Assembly: GCA_033807775.1 (NCBI GenBank)
Contig: CM066315.1
Span: 59,054,820-59,118,819, forward strand
DNA length: 64,000 nucleotides
Reading direction: 5' to 3'
Source of the DNA: Saussurea involucrata
Taxonomy: Eukaryota > Streptophyta > Magnoliopsida > Asterales > Asteraceae
Each line of letters begins with the position of its first letter. Positions within the stretch are counted from its first letter, which is position 1. Positions 45,178 to 57,881 of this stretch are shown one piece after another. The notes beneath the pieces are model-generated. The model made no database searches and was not told where the DNA came from. It saw nothing but the letters and a program-made list of their open reading frames with translations. The position numbers were made by a program, and so were the translations under genes.

Positions 45178-46999
45178 TGTAACATCCCACAGTGCAATAG
45201 AACAATCTTGGCATTAAGTCATAACATTTACAATTCTGGGTCCCAATACATCATTACATTCATTTAAAACTAAGGTTGGCGGAAACAACCTATACACAAC
45301 TGAGAACATTTTAACTTCTACAAGAGGCACTCGCAGTGTCTCAAGCTGCAACTGTATACTATCTTGCTCATACTCACTTACTTGATCCTCTTTCTACTTG
45401 CTTACCTGAAAATGGTTTAGTTTTTGAAAAGCGAAGGTTAGACCAAAAGGGTCTAGTGAATTCCCTCCGTAAAACATGCAAACCAGTATAAAGACATTTA
45501 TAAAAGATTCAACGTAAACCTTCACATACATCAGGCATGGCGCTGCACTGTGTATAGGATCACATAAACATTCTGCGATCGGGGCCCAAGCAGACTCCCC
45601 TTTCGCCCTCTCGTATCGGGGCCCAAGCAGACTCCCCGATACCCGCCTAGGAGGAAACGAATTCCAACCTATCGTCTCGTCATAAATATCCAAGGGATCA
45701 TCAGACCCCGAGGATCCCTCTCTGATCCCACAGTGCAGGCCGACTCCACATAGCACATCATTCATTTACATAAAACATGCACCTTTAATCCTTTAAATCA
45801 TCATTCTCATTTCATCATACATAATAAGCTTTCTCAAGTAAAACATGGAGTTCATGGGTAAACATGCGTGATTGTTACAAACAGTTCATGCTTGTAAATG
45901 AAACCAATTTCAGTTAAAACATTTAACACTTTGCGTCGTAAAAAGGTTTAGGGAACTCACCTGAGAGCAATTTCCTTTCAAACCTTGTGTCTCGTTCCAA
46001 CCGTAAACCTATTAACTTAATTATATAAAAATATAATTAGCCTTACTAATCCTTTAAACTTGGACCGTCCTCCCCTAACTCGATTCTAGCATGGGTAGAC
46101 ATTCTCTCGGCTAAACCACTAAGGGAAGAATCTCAATGGACATGGCTTTGCGTCACAGGCACGGGCGCACTACTCACTTTTCGCAACAGGCGCCTGCGAG
46201 AAGTACACTTTTCGCAACAGGCACTTGCGAGAAGTACACTTTTCGCAACAGGCGCTTGCGAAAAGCTCACTTTTCGCAACAGGCACTTGCGAAAAGTTCA
46301 CTTTTCGCCAAAGACACTGTTCATCGTCTCCTACCTCTGATCACTGACCCAAACTCGCTTAACTCTGACCTTTCTTTCTAAAATCGATTTTAGATAGATA
46401 TAATCTACACCAACAACAATCCCCATCGATTTCTACGAAATTTCTAATCTGAAAGGTTTTGTTCTGAAAGACACAGGTCTGATTTATATTCCAAAATCTC
46501 AAGAACCATTTGCACTTAAACCCCCTTCTTGCCATTAAATTCGAGTTCACTAATACCCCATTTTGTTCGAAAATCAGAAAATGCAATAAGAGGTTTAAAA
46601 ACCTTCGATAATGGCAAAGTCAGATGGGAATCCCATCTGATTCCACCATTTCGATTCAGACATAGCCCACAGAGGAGAGAAAAACTTAGAATTGAGAAAT
46701 GCCAATGAGGTGGGGACGATTACCTGAACAGAAATTCCTCCTTGCACACAACTCGATCTCCACACCAACACCACACTGAATCGTTCTCCTCCTTCTTCCT
46801 TTCTCAGCACAGCCGCCAACAGTCAACAACAATAGGAATAATACTGATTCTTTTTGTTTTGACATTAAATGAGGGCTGCCCTAGGGATTTGAGCCCAATA
46901 ATCAAATACACACTTTCAAAAAGGCTCTTTAAGTAAACTTTCATTCTTCTTAATTTGGCCACCAAGCCTTTCTTTATTGCAAACGTTTGGGTTATTACA
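45178..46999 (-). repeat. 5' LTR of element B (1822 bp)
   Basis: Offset +5441 from the left LTR with only scattered SNPs. Predicted introns are at 46009-46723 and 45406-45960. The AGACC-AAAAG-GGTCT hairpin is at about 45440-45454. Confidence 0.9.
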
Positions 47000-47106
47000 A
47001 TATCCAACCTCATAGTTTATATTTTTTATTTTTCGAAAATAAATGTTTATTATAGATTTATAAATGTAAGATAAGTTTTCTGGCATGATTTAATTTTTTT
47101 AAATTA

Positions 47107-47135
47107 CCCCTTGTAATACACGGGGTCGAACCTAG
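47107..47135 (+). mobile_element. Probable Helitron 3' end
   Basis: An imperfect hairpin CCCCTTGTA/TACACGGGG (one mismatch) is followed after 6 nt by CTAG, then T. A hairpin plus CTRR just before an A|T target is the Helitron 3' signature. The 5' end was not found, and element B separates the flanks. Confidence 0.4.
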
Positions 47136-47867
47136 TAAATATATAAAAGAGAATGTAAGAGAAAGGGTTAAGGAGAGGCTTCCATGGCCTTTTATCTTTT
47201 TTGTTATAATTTTGATTTATTTTTAATTGATTTCAACACATTAAATGCTTAAACTTTTCATTTTCTTTTTTAATTTAAATTAAAAACCATTAACCAATAT
47301 ATATATATATATATATTTATTATTATATAAAATATTATTTACCTTGCATTTTTTATACAATGAATCCAACATTTTTTATCTAGATTAATAAATTTATTAT
47401 TATTTTTATTTAATCAATAAGGTATATATACTTTTATTAAATGAATTTATTTTTATTTAAATTCTTATATTTTTTTGTAAGCTAACAATCATCAATATAT
47501 ATATATATATAAAGGAGAATGTAGGAGAAAGGGTTAAGGAGAAGCCTCCATGGCCTTTTATCTTTTTTGTTATAATTTTGATTTATTTTTAATTGATTTC
47601 AACACATTAAATGCTTAAACTTTTCATTTTCTTTTTTAATTTAAATTAAAAACCATTAACCAATATATATATATATATATATTTATTTATTTATTATTAT
47701 ATAAAATATTATTTACCTTGCATTTTTATTTATACAATGAATCCAACATTTTTTATCTAGATTAATAAACTTATTATTATTTTTATTTAATCAACAAGGT
47801 ATATATACTTTTATTAAATGAATTTATTTTTATTTAAATTCTTATATTTTTTTTGTAAGCTAACAAT

Positions 47868-47917
<50 letters not shown>

Positions 47918-48435
47918 GAGAATGTAGAAAAAAGGGTTAAGGAGAGGCCTCCATGGTCTTTTATCTTTTTTGTTATAATTTTGATTTATTTTTAATTGAT
48001 TTCAACACATTAAATGCTTAAACTTTTCATTTTTTTTAATTTAAATTAAAAACCATTAACCAATATATATATTTATATTTATTATTATATAAAATATTAT
48101 TTACCTTGCATTTTTATTTATACAATGAATCCAACATTTTTTATCTAGATTAACAAACTTATTATTATTTTTATTTAATCAATAAGGTATATATACTTTT
48201 ATTAAATGAATTTATTTTTATTTAAATTCTTATATTTTTTTGTAAGCTAACAATCAATCAATATATATATATATATATATATAAAGGAGAATGTATGAGA
48301 AAGGGTTAAGGAGAAGCCTCCATGGCCTTTTATCTTTTTTGTTATAATTTTGATTTATTTTTAATTGATTTCAACACATTAAATGCTTAAACTTTTCATT
48401 TTCTTTTTTAATTTAAATTAAAAACCATTAACCAA

Positions 48436-48466
<31 letters not shown>

Positions 48467-48642
48467 TTATTATTATATAAAATATTATTTACCTTGCATT
48501 TTTATTTATACAATGAATCCAACATTTTTTATCTAGATTAATAAACTTATTATTATTTTTATTTAATCAATAAGGTATATATACTTTTATTAAATGAATT
48601 TATTTTTATTTAAATTCTTATATTTTTTTGTAAGCTAACAAT

Positions 48643-48680
<38 letters not shown>

Positions 48681-48701
48681 CGGAGAATGTAGGAGAATGT
48701 A
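47136..48701. repeat. AT-rich satellite array, left block (units of about 370-400 bp)
   Basis: Unit starts (AAAGAGAATG/AAAGGAGAATG) lie at about 47146, 47511, 47914 and 48283, with a truncated unit at 48681. Each unit has GGCCTCCATGG-like and TTGATTTATTTTTAATTG blocks and two (TA)n runs of variable length, which explain the unit-length differences. No coding content. Confidence 0.88.
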
Positions 48702-49223
48702 GGAGTGATGAAGTGGTGAGGATGTAAGAAATGGTTGACGAGTTGTGGTCGTGGTGGTCCGAGAAAGGGAAATGTTATCCGCATAGTCGATTGTTGATTA
48801 GGAGAAGTAATCTAGGATTGCTTGTATTTCGATGAAGGAACTCTGGGTTGTGAGTTGTCGGGACGTTCAGGTTTGGATTTGTGTCAAGCGGTCAAGTGTG
48901 TGTCCGTCTCTTAGTAAATGAATCTCGTGTTGTGGCAGAGGATTTAGCCAAGTTCCTCCTTAAAGGAAGTGTTGATGCATGAGAAGCCTTAGTAAATCTT
49001 CTGTAGTCAAGATCGACCGAGTAGGAACAGTAGCCTACGAGTTAGAGTACCGTAAGAACTGAAGGAAATGCCCCCAAGGTTCCTTGTTTCGAGTTTGATG
49101 AGATGGTTGACTGAGTCAGATATAGCTTTACTTTAGGAAGTGTCGGTTTTGATGTGGGCAAGATACCCGCATCTTTTCCAATGAGGAATTCCGGGGACAG
49201 AATTCTTTTAAGGGGGGGAGTGT

Positions 49224-50874
49224 TGTAACAACCCAAATTCTAGTGGGTTTTAGAGTTAGTGGTCAAAGTGGAATAAATGAAAGTTAACTTGAGGGACTTG
49301 ATAGCAATTTTGTGAAATGTATTTAAGGACACCAATCCCTAGGGCAGCCTCCAATTGCTGAAATCAGTAGTGTGATTGTGTGTGTGCTCTTGGTGGTGGC
49401 GGCTAAGGAAGAAGGGAGAAGAGAAAGAAAGGTTTGAAGAGAAATATAGAGAAAAGAAGAATCAAGCTAAAATCTACAAAGGTATTGCATCCTAATTCGT
49501 TCATCTGATTAGGATAATGCTTCTCCTTCTTATTGTTATGAATCCTTAGGACTGATGTTGATGATTTCTTGAGTTTCACCATTTTCCTTGAAAATGAAGT
49601 TTTATGGGTTTTGTCTTAATGAATCGATTTTAAGAGATTAAAGTGGGATTAATTGGGTGTTTGGGGTTGGTGGATGAACCCTTATGGTTATCTAATCAAC
49701 TAATGGCTAAAATCGGGTTAGAAATCACTTTTAAGAAATTTATTTTCGGACAGGAGCCGTACCCGGACACCTTCAGTTCATGATGATATGGTGGTTTCCG
49801 GATACGGATGCTAGTTTCCGGGTAAAGCTCTATGGTAGTTTCCGGGTGGGTGTTTTTCCGGGTAGATCGAGTTACCGGGTGTGGTATCCGGACAAGTGTG
49901 GTATCCGGACAAGTATGGTATCCGGACAAGTATGGCATCCGGACAAGTATGGTATCCGGACAAGTATGACATCCGGACAAGTATGGTATCCAGACAGGTT
50001 GGTATCCGGACAAGTGTGTGTTGGACAGTAGGTCTGAGTTGTTTATCTGATGCGAATCTAATGCCCTTAGGTGTTCGACTGGTTTAGCTTGGAGTTATAT
50101 TAGAAGTGCATTCTATGATAATCAAAGGTGAGTTCTCTCAACCCTTTTTATGACGTACTATTTTTACTGAATATGGTTCCTTTACCGAGCATGATTTGAT
50201 TTATAAAAGTTATGCATGTTTTCATGATTTACATGTTTACTTGCAAATGAAAGATGTTTAAGGTTTTCATGAATATGATTTCAAATGTATGTGTATGCTA
50301 TGTGGAGTCGGTTGCACAGTGGGGCCAGGGTACCTTGGGATTTCTAATCCCTTGGGCATATGGAGGTTAGCTTGTAGGTTGGAATTCGTTTCCTCCTACA
50401 TGAAGGAACGAGGAGTCCACTTGGATTTCGGCGTAGACGAGAAGGTGTCCGTTAGGCCCCGATCGGAGTAGCTTATGCGACCCTGAACCCTGTGTTTAAC
50501 CTTGGATGATGTTTATGAGAAAGATGTGAATGTACGTTTTCTATGAAATGATTGTATACTGTGTTGAATGTTTTATGGAGGGAATTCACTAGACCTTTTG
50601 GTCTAACCCTCGCTTTTCAAAAACTAAACCATTTTCAGGTAAGCGTTCTATGGGTTCTTCTAGCAAGAACTAAGAGTTGGCAAGGAGGATTTGGAGCGTA
50701 TAGCAACTCCAAGTTTTGACTGATAACTATAGATATAGTGCTCGGCTGTGGAATAGAGACTTCCGCTGTAAAAGTTGCTTAGTATAGTGAAATGAATGTT
50801 TATGAACAAGATAATAATGTAATCTGAATGCTATATTCTAGATAAATTCTTGTTATGAAATTTGGGACGTTACA
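49224..50874 (+). repeat. LTR of element C, copy 1 (1651 bp)
   Basis: TGTAACAACCC..GGGACGTTACA. A TATTTAA box at 49320-49326 precedes CCCTAGGGCAGCC. Intron 1 is predicted at 49482-50070, exon 2 at 50071-50127 (57 nt) and intron 2 at 50128-50638. The hairpin AGACC-TTTT-GGTCT lies at 50591-50604. Confidence 0.88.
49882..50016 (+). repeat. 17-bp TCCGGA tandem array in LTR C
   Basis: Units of GTATCCGGACAAGTATG with small variants. Copy 2 (56090-56241) has one extra unit, accounting for the 17-bp LTR length difference (1651 versus 1668). Confidence 0.88.
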
Positions 50875-50959
50875 AATTTGGTTTATTTTTAATTGATTTC
50901 AACACCTTAAATGCTTAAACTTTTCATTTTCTTTTTTAATTTAAATTAAAAACCATTAA

Positions 50960-51029
<70 letters not shown>

Positions 51030-51170
51030 TATTTACCTTGCATTTTTATTTATACAATGAATCCAACATTTTTTATCTAGATTAATAAACTTATTATTAT
51101 TTTTATATAATCAATAAGGTATTACGAACATTTTTATTTATACAATGAATCCAACATTTTTTTTATTATT
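50875..51170. repeat. Satellite fragment between the two element C parts
   Basis: Partial satellite unit with a ~60-nt (TA)n run (50963-51022). It joins element C interior sequence near 51170. Confidence 0.8.
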
Positions 51171-54100
51171 TGGGATTACACCTGGCCAGTGTAATTACGA
51201 ACTTACAGGTACATGTGCGTGCTTACAATACCTTACTTATAGCAAATTTGTTGTGTCACGTCTAGCAAGGATTAACTATCGGTTTCATTCAGTTTAGCGC
51301 TATGGCTGGGAGAACGTTGAGGAATAGGTCAGCAAGATCCCGGAGGGATAGACCGAGCTCCATTGCTTGGGGAAGTGTCGTGTAAGAGTCATTATGATGT
51401 GATGTATGTAGACATCGTAGAGAAGAAACGTTGTGAAGAATGTTATGAGTCGTCTAGAGGTAGCTCTTCGTGGATTCGGAGAGGATGAATGTTTGAGTTT
51501 GAGTAAGACTCCAGTTTCGGGAGAGTCCTAGTTATGGAAATTATGGGATAGATCAGTTGGGATGGTAAGATAGAACAGTGTCAAAACCTTGAAAGTATCA
51601 ATGGAGCCCTGACTTTTAGCCGAGCTTTTCATTGGCAGAATAAATGGAATAAGATACTTATAATGAATTGAAAGCATGTAGAAGTAGAAAGTGAGATAGT
51701 CAATCAAAGCGAAAATTGTTTGAAATGGTTGAGTAAGTGAGATGTGGAACGCATGTACATCAAGTTAGTGCTTGATCGAGGGGGCGACCCTTGGTCGTAA
51801 GTGGAGTATCAAGGATAAGCTGCGTGAGTAAGCGGTTGACCTTGTTGAGTGAGTAGCCTTCTATTGCAAATAGAATCTCATGCATAGCGTTCTTTTATGT
51901 GACACGAAATTTTCAAGATTTAAAAATAAAAACATAACTGTCAACTTTGAACAAAATGAGTCAGCTTGTACGAGTACACGTTTAAAGAAAAAAGCGATTT
52001 CAGTTACGTCGCACGTTGAAATTTTGGGCTTAACGATTTGCAAAGTATTCCACACTTTTAATGATAAGTTAAATTGTTACAAAAATGGTCAATAAAATGG
52101 TTACCTGCAATTCACTTATACCAAAATGCTTATTGACATTTTGATATCATACAATTGAGTGTGAGAACCGACTGGTTTACTTTGTGTCGGTAATTCTTTC
52201 AGAATGGTCTCATACGAAAAGATTTTCATGCAATATATTACTATCATAATAACATTGTTCGGATTGAGCAAGATTGAGGTTCACGGGAAGATGCATGCCA
52301 ACGATTCTCAAATCGTTGTGCAGGGTTTTGAAGTTATAAGAGTGATGGGGTCACGGGTACCCGAGTGTTTCTAAATGTTGTTTATTTAAAATGATAAAAT
52401 GTGTAAAAGGATTTATTTACTGTATTGTCATGCATGAAGGCTATGAACCCACTAGGTCGTAGAGTATTACGTCTTAAGCTAAGGAAGAACTCCGAGAGCG
52501 GAGAGGCGTTGGTCAAGTCAGGGGAGAACGTATGTAGCTTTGGTATATGTGTTTAAGAGGAGAGTTGGACCTTGGAAGAGTCAGGAATGGATTTTAGTGT
52601 CAGGTGTATGAGGGTCTGTACCTTTGCTCGATGACTGAGAACACGGTTGCCGAGGGGCGATGGTGCCCGGAGGAAGGACTAGGAGTCATCAAGGTATTGG
52701 TTTTTAGCAACTCTTTATGAGTTACTGTGAGGCAGGAATGAAAGGTCCACGATGTGGGTCATGAGATTCGAAGGGAGCTTGTAATATTGATGCTACATGA
52801 GTAAGTTTCGAAATGGGGGGGCGACGGATTATAAAGTTAACTATGATGTGTAGGGAGGAATAGGTTCCGTAAGGAACTCATGTTAAAGGATAGGTTAAGG
52901 AAGTAATTAAGAGTTGTCTTTTGTTGTTGAAGTCGGCAACGGTGTATATTGGCCGAGGCCGAAGACTCGAACCAGATGAGTGTAAGTTGATAGAATATCT
53001 TGTAGAGGTGTTAAATTAGTAAGAGACTGTTATTGTTGAATAGGCGTTCTATTTACGAGGCGAGGAGGGTCCGTAGAAGGACAAGGTGTGTAACACAAGC
53101 GAAGTGAGTGTAGACTATACCAGTCTGTAAGAAAATGTGTCGTGTCTAAGAAAGGACTCGGGTCATAAAAGAGCTAGTTAGGATGTTCGTGTTTGAGATA
53201 AGTGTGAACTCGTGAGTCATAGTTCAACAAGTTGGGAGAGAACTAAGTAGCGAGACAGACTCGATTGTAGTATACGGGAGAATATGAAGGAAAGTGTGAA
53301 TTGTGTACGAATGACCATGAGAGACTTGGTCGGTAGTGTGATAATAGGAGTGGTGAATGTACGAATGAATAGTAGCGTCAATTGCCAAGATATCTGTGTC
53401 AGCCGGTGATGTAGTAAGGCGATGTTAGAAAGATGAAGGATTAAAAGGAAGTCCTTTTGGGATTTCGGATAGAGTGTACGTTTTGCAATCCCAGTTGTTG
53501 AAGTACGTGGGTTGTAAGTAGGTGTGTATTTTGACTGTTATCGGAATGGAATGTCGGGGCAGAATTGGGTGATTGCCCATCTGTGAGACCAAGCTTTGTG
53601 GTTACGTATGTTGTTAAGTATATTCTTGAAGGCAGAAGTAAGTTTAAAGAAGATGATGAATAGATTAGTTAAGTTGTAGTATAGTAGAGGAGACATCGTT
53701 AAAGAATGAAAATTGTTCCTTATGCGTGAGGGAATGATCCTAGAAGAAAATAGTTGGAAATTTTGGTTATGTTTAAGGAATGACGTGATGATGATTGTGG
53801 GTCGGAATAGTAGTATGATCGTTAGTTGATTTGAAATGTCATGATAGAGGTATAAGCCTTTGGTTGGTTGATTTAAATTTTATAGATTTGTTAAGTAATG
53901 ACGTTCATTTGTTATTACAGGATGTGTTACAATTTTTGGGGAAGTGTTATTGAGACTAACACACTGATTGTTAAAGAATTATTTAAGGTAAATCTAAGTA
54001 AGAAAGCCGGGATGACGGTATATATATATCTGTCTGATTTTATGATCATAGTGGTTAGTCGAAAGAATTGTGGAACCCGAGTTTCGGGGTGTTCTTGAAT

Positions 54101-55431
54101 TAATAGATCCGTTTGTAATAGGGAATCCAAGGGGTGGATTATTAGAGTGAATAGGGGACGTTACTAAGGAACACTTTGGGGTCATTGGAAGTTAAAGAGG
54201 ATGAGGGTTGTGTTAGTCAGAATGTGGTGGGATTGATGTGAAATCCTTAAAGAATGTGAATTGTTGCTTATGTGTGAGAGAAATGTTTGAGAAGGTAAAA
54301 GTTGGAGATTAAAGAATGTGTAGTGACGTCGAACACTGGTCTTGTTTCAAGACGGCTTGGTTGAATGCCTTAAGATAAGATCTTGGTGCAACTGTTTGGT
54401 TATGTAAGTAATGAGAAAGCGATAGCAACATATGGAAAGGTCGGGAGATAGGGGCAAGTAATGTGTGGTGAGCAGTGCTCCACGCTAACGTGGGGAAGGT
54501 GTAGATAGTATGTCGGAACAAGTGAGTAAATTGGAAGTAGTACACTTGACAGTATTGTGTAGATTGTCTTTGATTAGTGTGCGAACCGTTGGAAAGAATA
54601 TTGAGGAAGGAAATTGTGTAAGTTTTTGTGCAGGGGAGAAGTGGATGAGACAACTAAATGAGTTAAGTTAGTGACCTTGTGAGAAATGTGTAAACGATTT
54701 GGTCGTATAGTGTTTAAGCTAGTGAGAATAGTATGGTGTGACCATGGTTATTCCTCCCAGTTGGGTGAGGGTAACCGGAGTTATGTTTTATGACCGAACG
54801 AACGTGGTAATCAGCGAGGATTTGATGTGTTTCAGGATAAGTTTAATTCTAGTAGGTGAACACTTCAACGTTAGGTTTGAAGGTTCCTACCCTGGGTTAC
54901 GTACAAGGATGGAGTGATGAAGTGGTGAGGATGTAAGAAATGGTTGACGAGTTGTGGTCGTGGTGGTCCGAGAAAGGGAAATGTTATCCGCATAGTCGAT
55001 TGTTGATTAGGAAAAGTAATCTAGGATTGCTTGTATTTCGATGAAGGAACTCTGGGTTGTGAGTTGTCGGGACGTTCAGGTTTGGATTTGTGTCAAGCGG
55101 TCAAGTGTGTGTCCGTCTCTTAGTAAATGAATCTCGTGTTGTGGCAGAGGATTTAGCCAAGTTCCTCCTTAAAGGAAGTGTTGATGCATGAGAAGCCTTA
55201 GTAAATCTTCTGTAGTCAAGATCGACCGAGTAGGAACAGTAGCCTACGAGTTAGAGTACCGTAAGAACTGAAGGAAATGCACCCAAGGTTCCATGTTTCG
55301 AGTTTGATGAGATGGTTGACTGAGTCAGATATAGCTTTACTTTAGGAAGTGTCGGTTTTGATGTGGGCAAGATACCCGCATCTTTTCCAATGAGGAATTC
55401 CGGGGACGGAATTCTTTTAAGGGGGGAGTGT
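51171..55431 (+). mobile_element. Element C interior (5'-truncated, non-coding)
   Basis: Begins inside the leader block (ACCTGGCCAGTGTAATTACG at 51181) that follows the primer site in A, B and D; 5' LTR, primer site and ~250 bp of leader are missing. A possible gag start remnant, ATGGCTGGGAGAACG, lies near 51302 but stops soon after. The rest runs collinear with A, B and D and has no credible coding frame. The purine tract lies just before 55432. Confidence 0.8.
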
Positions 55432-57099
55432 TGTAACAACCCAAATTCTAGTGGGTTTTAGAGTTAGTGGTCAAAGTGGAATAAATGAAAGTTAACTTGA
55501 GGGACTTGATAGCAATTTTGTGAAATGTATTTAAGGACACCAATCCCTAGGGCAGCCTCCAATTACTGAAATCAGTAGTGTGATTGTGTGTGTGCTCTTG
55601 GTGGTGGCGGCTAAGGAAGAAGGAAGAAGAGAAAGAAAGGTTTGAAGAGAAATATAGAGAAAGGAAGAATCAAGCTAAAATCTGCAAAGGTATTGCATCC
55701 TAATTCGTTCATCTGATTAGGATAATGCTTCTCCTTCTTATTGTTATGAATCCTTAGGACTGATGTTGATGATTTCTTGAGTTTCACCATTTTCCTTGAA
55801 AATGAAGTTTTATGGGTTTTGTCTTAATGAATCGATTTTAAGAGATTAAGGTGGGATTAATTGGGTGTTTGGGGTTGGTGGATGAACTCTTATTGTTATC
55901 TAATCAACTAATGGCTAAAATAGGGTTAGAAATCACTTTTAAGAAATTTATTTTCGGACAGCAGCCGTACCCGGACACCTTCAGTTCATGATGATATGGT
56001 GGTTTCCGGATACGGATGCTAGTTTCCGGGTAAAGCTCTATGGTAGTTTCCGGGTGGGTGTTTTTCCGGGTAGATCGAGTTACCGGGTGTGGTATCCGGA
56101 CAAGTGTGGTATCCGGACAAGTATGGTATCCGGACAAGTATGGCATCCGGACAAGTATGGTATCCGGACAAGTATGACATCCGGACAAGTATGGTATCCG
56201 GACAAGTATGGTATCCGGACAGGTTGGTATCCGGATAAGTGTGTGTTGGACAGTAGGTCTGAGTTGTTTATCTGATGCGAATCTAATGTCCTTAGGTGTT
56301 CGACTGGTTTAGCTTGGAATTATATAAGAAGTGCGTTCTATGATAATCAAAGGTGAGTTCTCTCAACCCTTTTTATGACGTACTATTTTTACCGAATATG
56401 GTTCCTTTACCGAGCATGAACTGATTTATAAAAGTTATGCATGTTTTCATGATTTACATGTTTACTTGCAAATGAAAGATGTTTAAGGTTTTCATGAATA
56501 TGATTTCAAATGTATGTGTATGCTATGTGGAGTCGGTTGCACAGTGGGGCCATGGTACCTTGGGATTTCTAATCCCTTGGGCATATGGAGGTTAGCTTGT
56601 AGGTTGGAATTCGTTTCCTCCTACATGAAGGAACGAGGAGTCCACTTGGATTTCGGCGTAGAAGAGAGGGTGTCCGTTAGGCCCCGATCGGAGTAGCTTA
56701 TGCGACCCTGAACCCTGTGTTTAACCTTGGATGATGTTTATGAGAAAGATGTGAATGTACGTTTTCTATGAAATGATTGTATACTGTGTTGAATGTTTTA
56801 TGGAGGGAATTCACTAGACCTTTTGGTCTAACCCTCGCTTTTCAAAAACTAAACCATTTTCAGGTAAGCGTTCTATGGGTTCTTCTAGCAAGAACTAAGA
56901 GTTGGCAAGGAGGATTTGGAGCGTATAGCAACTCCAAGTTTTGACTGATAACTATAGATATAGTGCTCGGCTGTGGAATAGAGACTTCCGCTGTAAAAGT
57001 TGCTTAGTATAGTGAAATGAATGTTTATGAACAAGATAATAATGTAATCTGAATGCTATATTCTAGATAAATTCTTGTTATGAAATTTGGGACGTTACA
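55432..57099 (+). repeat. LTR of element C, copy 2 (1668 bp)
   Basis: TATTTAA box at 55529-55535. Introns are predicted at 55690-56295 and 56353-56863 (the second has the same 511-nt length as in copy 1), exon 2 at 56296-56352. The hairpin lies at 56816-56829. Confidence 0.88.
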
Positions 57100-57187
57100 A
57101 ATTTGGTTTATTTTTAATTGATTTCAACACCTTAAATGCTTAAACTTTTCATTTTCTTTTTTAATTTAAATTAAAAACCATTAACCA

Positions 57188-57219
<32 letters not shown>

Positions 57220-57472
57220 AAATATTATTTACCTTGCATTTTTATTTATACAATGAATCCAACATTTTTTTATCTAGATTAATAAACTTATTATTATTTT
57301 TATATAATCAATAAGGTATATATACTTTTATTAAATGAATTTATTTTTATTTAAATTCTTATATTTTTTGTAAGCTAACAATGCTTATAAATAAAAAAAA
57401 TTATTTAAATTTATAAACTTATTATTATTTTTATTTAATTAATAAGGTACAAATATTTTAGTAAGCTAACAT

Positions 57473-57506
<34 letters not shown>

Positions 57507-57651
57507 GAGAATGTAGGAGAAAGGGTTAAGGAGAGGCCTCCATGGCCTTTTATCTTTTTTGTTATAATTTTGATTTATTTTTAATTGATTTCAACACATT
57601 AAATGCTTAAACTTTTCATTTTCTTTTTTAATTTAAATTAAAAACCATTAA

Positions 57652-57704
<53 letters not shown>

Positions 57705-57881
57705 TATTATATAAAATATTATTTACCTTGCATTTTTATTTATACAATGAATCCAACATTTTTTATCTAGATTAATAAACTTATTATTATTTTTATTTAA
57801 TCAATAAGATATATATATTTTTCTTAAATGAATTTATTTTTATTTAAATCAATATATATATATATATATATAAAGGAGAAT
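57100..57881. repeat. Satellite array, right block
   Basis: A partial unit after the LTR, a rearranged part (57390-57475), then a nearly whole unit from 57503 (AAAGGAGAATG) to the element D insertion. (TA)n runs lie at about 57187, 57476, 57656 and 57853. Confidence 0.85.

Larger units (their letters stand above)
39737..46999 (-). mobile_element. Element B: Tekay-related LARD-like LTR element (7263 bp)
   Basis: Perfect target duplication ATATC at 39732-39736 and 47000-47004. Both LTRs are 1822 bp and almost identical, so insertion is recent. The purine tract is at the left LTR and the primer site at the right LTR (minus strand). The interior is 3.6 kb, non-coding, and lacks about 0.6 kb present in A, C and D (around 44190). 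Confidence 0.92.
48702..50874 (+). mobile_element. Element C, duplicated 3' part (interior end and LTR)
   Basis: 3' interior (48702-49223) with purine tract AAGGGGGGGAG, then a 1651-bp LTR. Together with the next ~250 bp of satellite it is near-identical to 54911-57319, offset about 6209 bp. It begins inside a satellite unit at a GGAGTGATGAAG junction. Confidence 0.85.

Noticed and set aside
49780..50087. Open frames with a WYPDK/GIRTSM-type repeat (also 55988-56275 and minus-strand counterparts)
   Set aside because: Translations of the 17-bp TCCGGA array; three units make a 51-nt (17-codon) period that keeps a frame open by chance.
53898..54185. Small frames in element C interior
   Set aside because: Short, on both strands, without domain or conservation of frame in A, B or D.
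49224..57099. A complete two-LTR element C
   Set aside because: Satellite, not a primer site, follows the first LTR, and the first LTR with its flanks duplicates the second. The true 5' LTR is missing.
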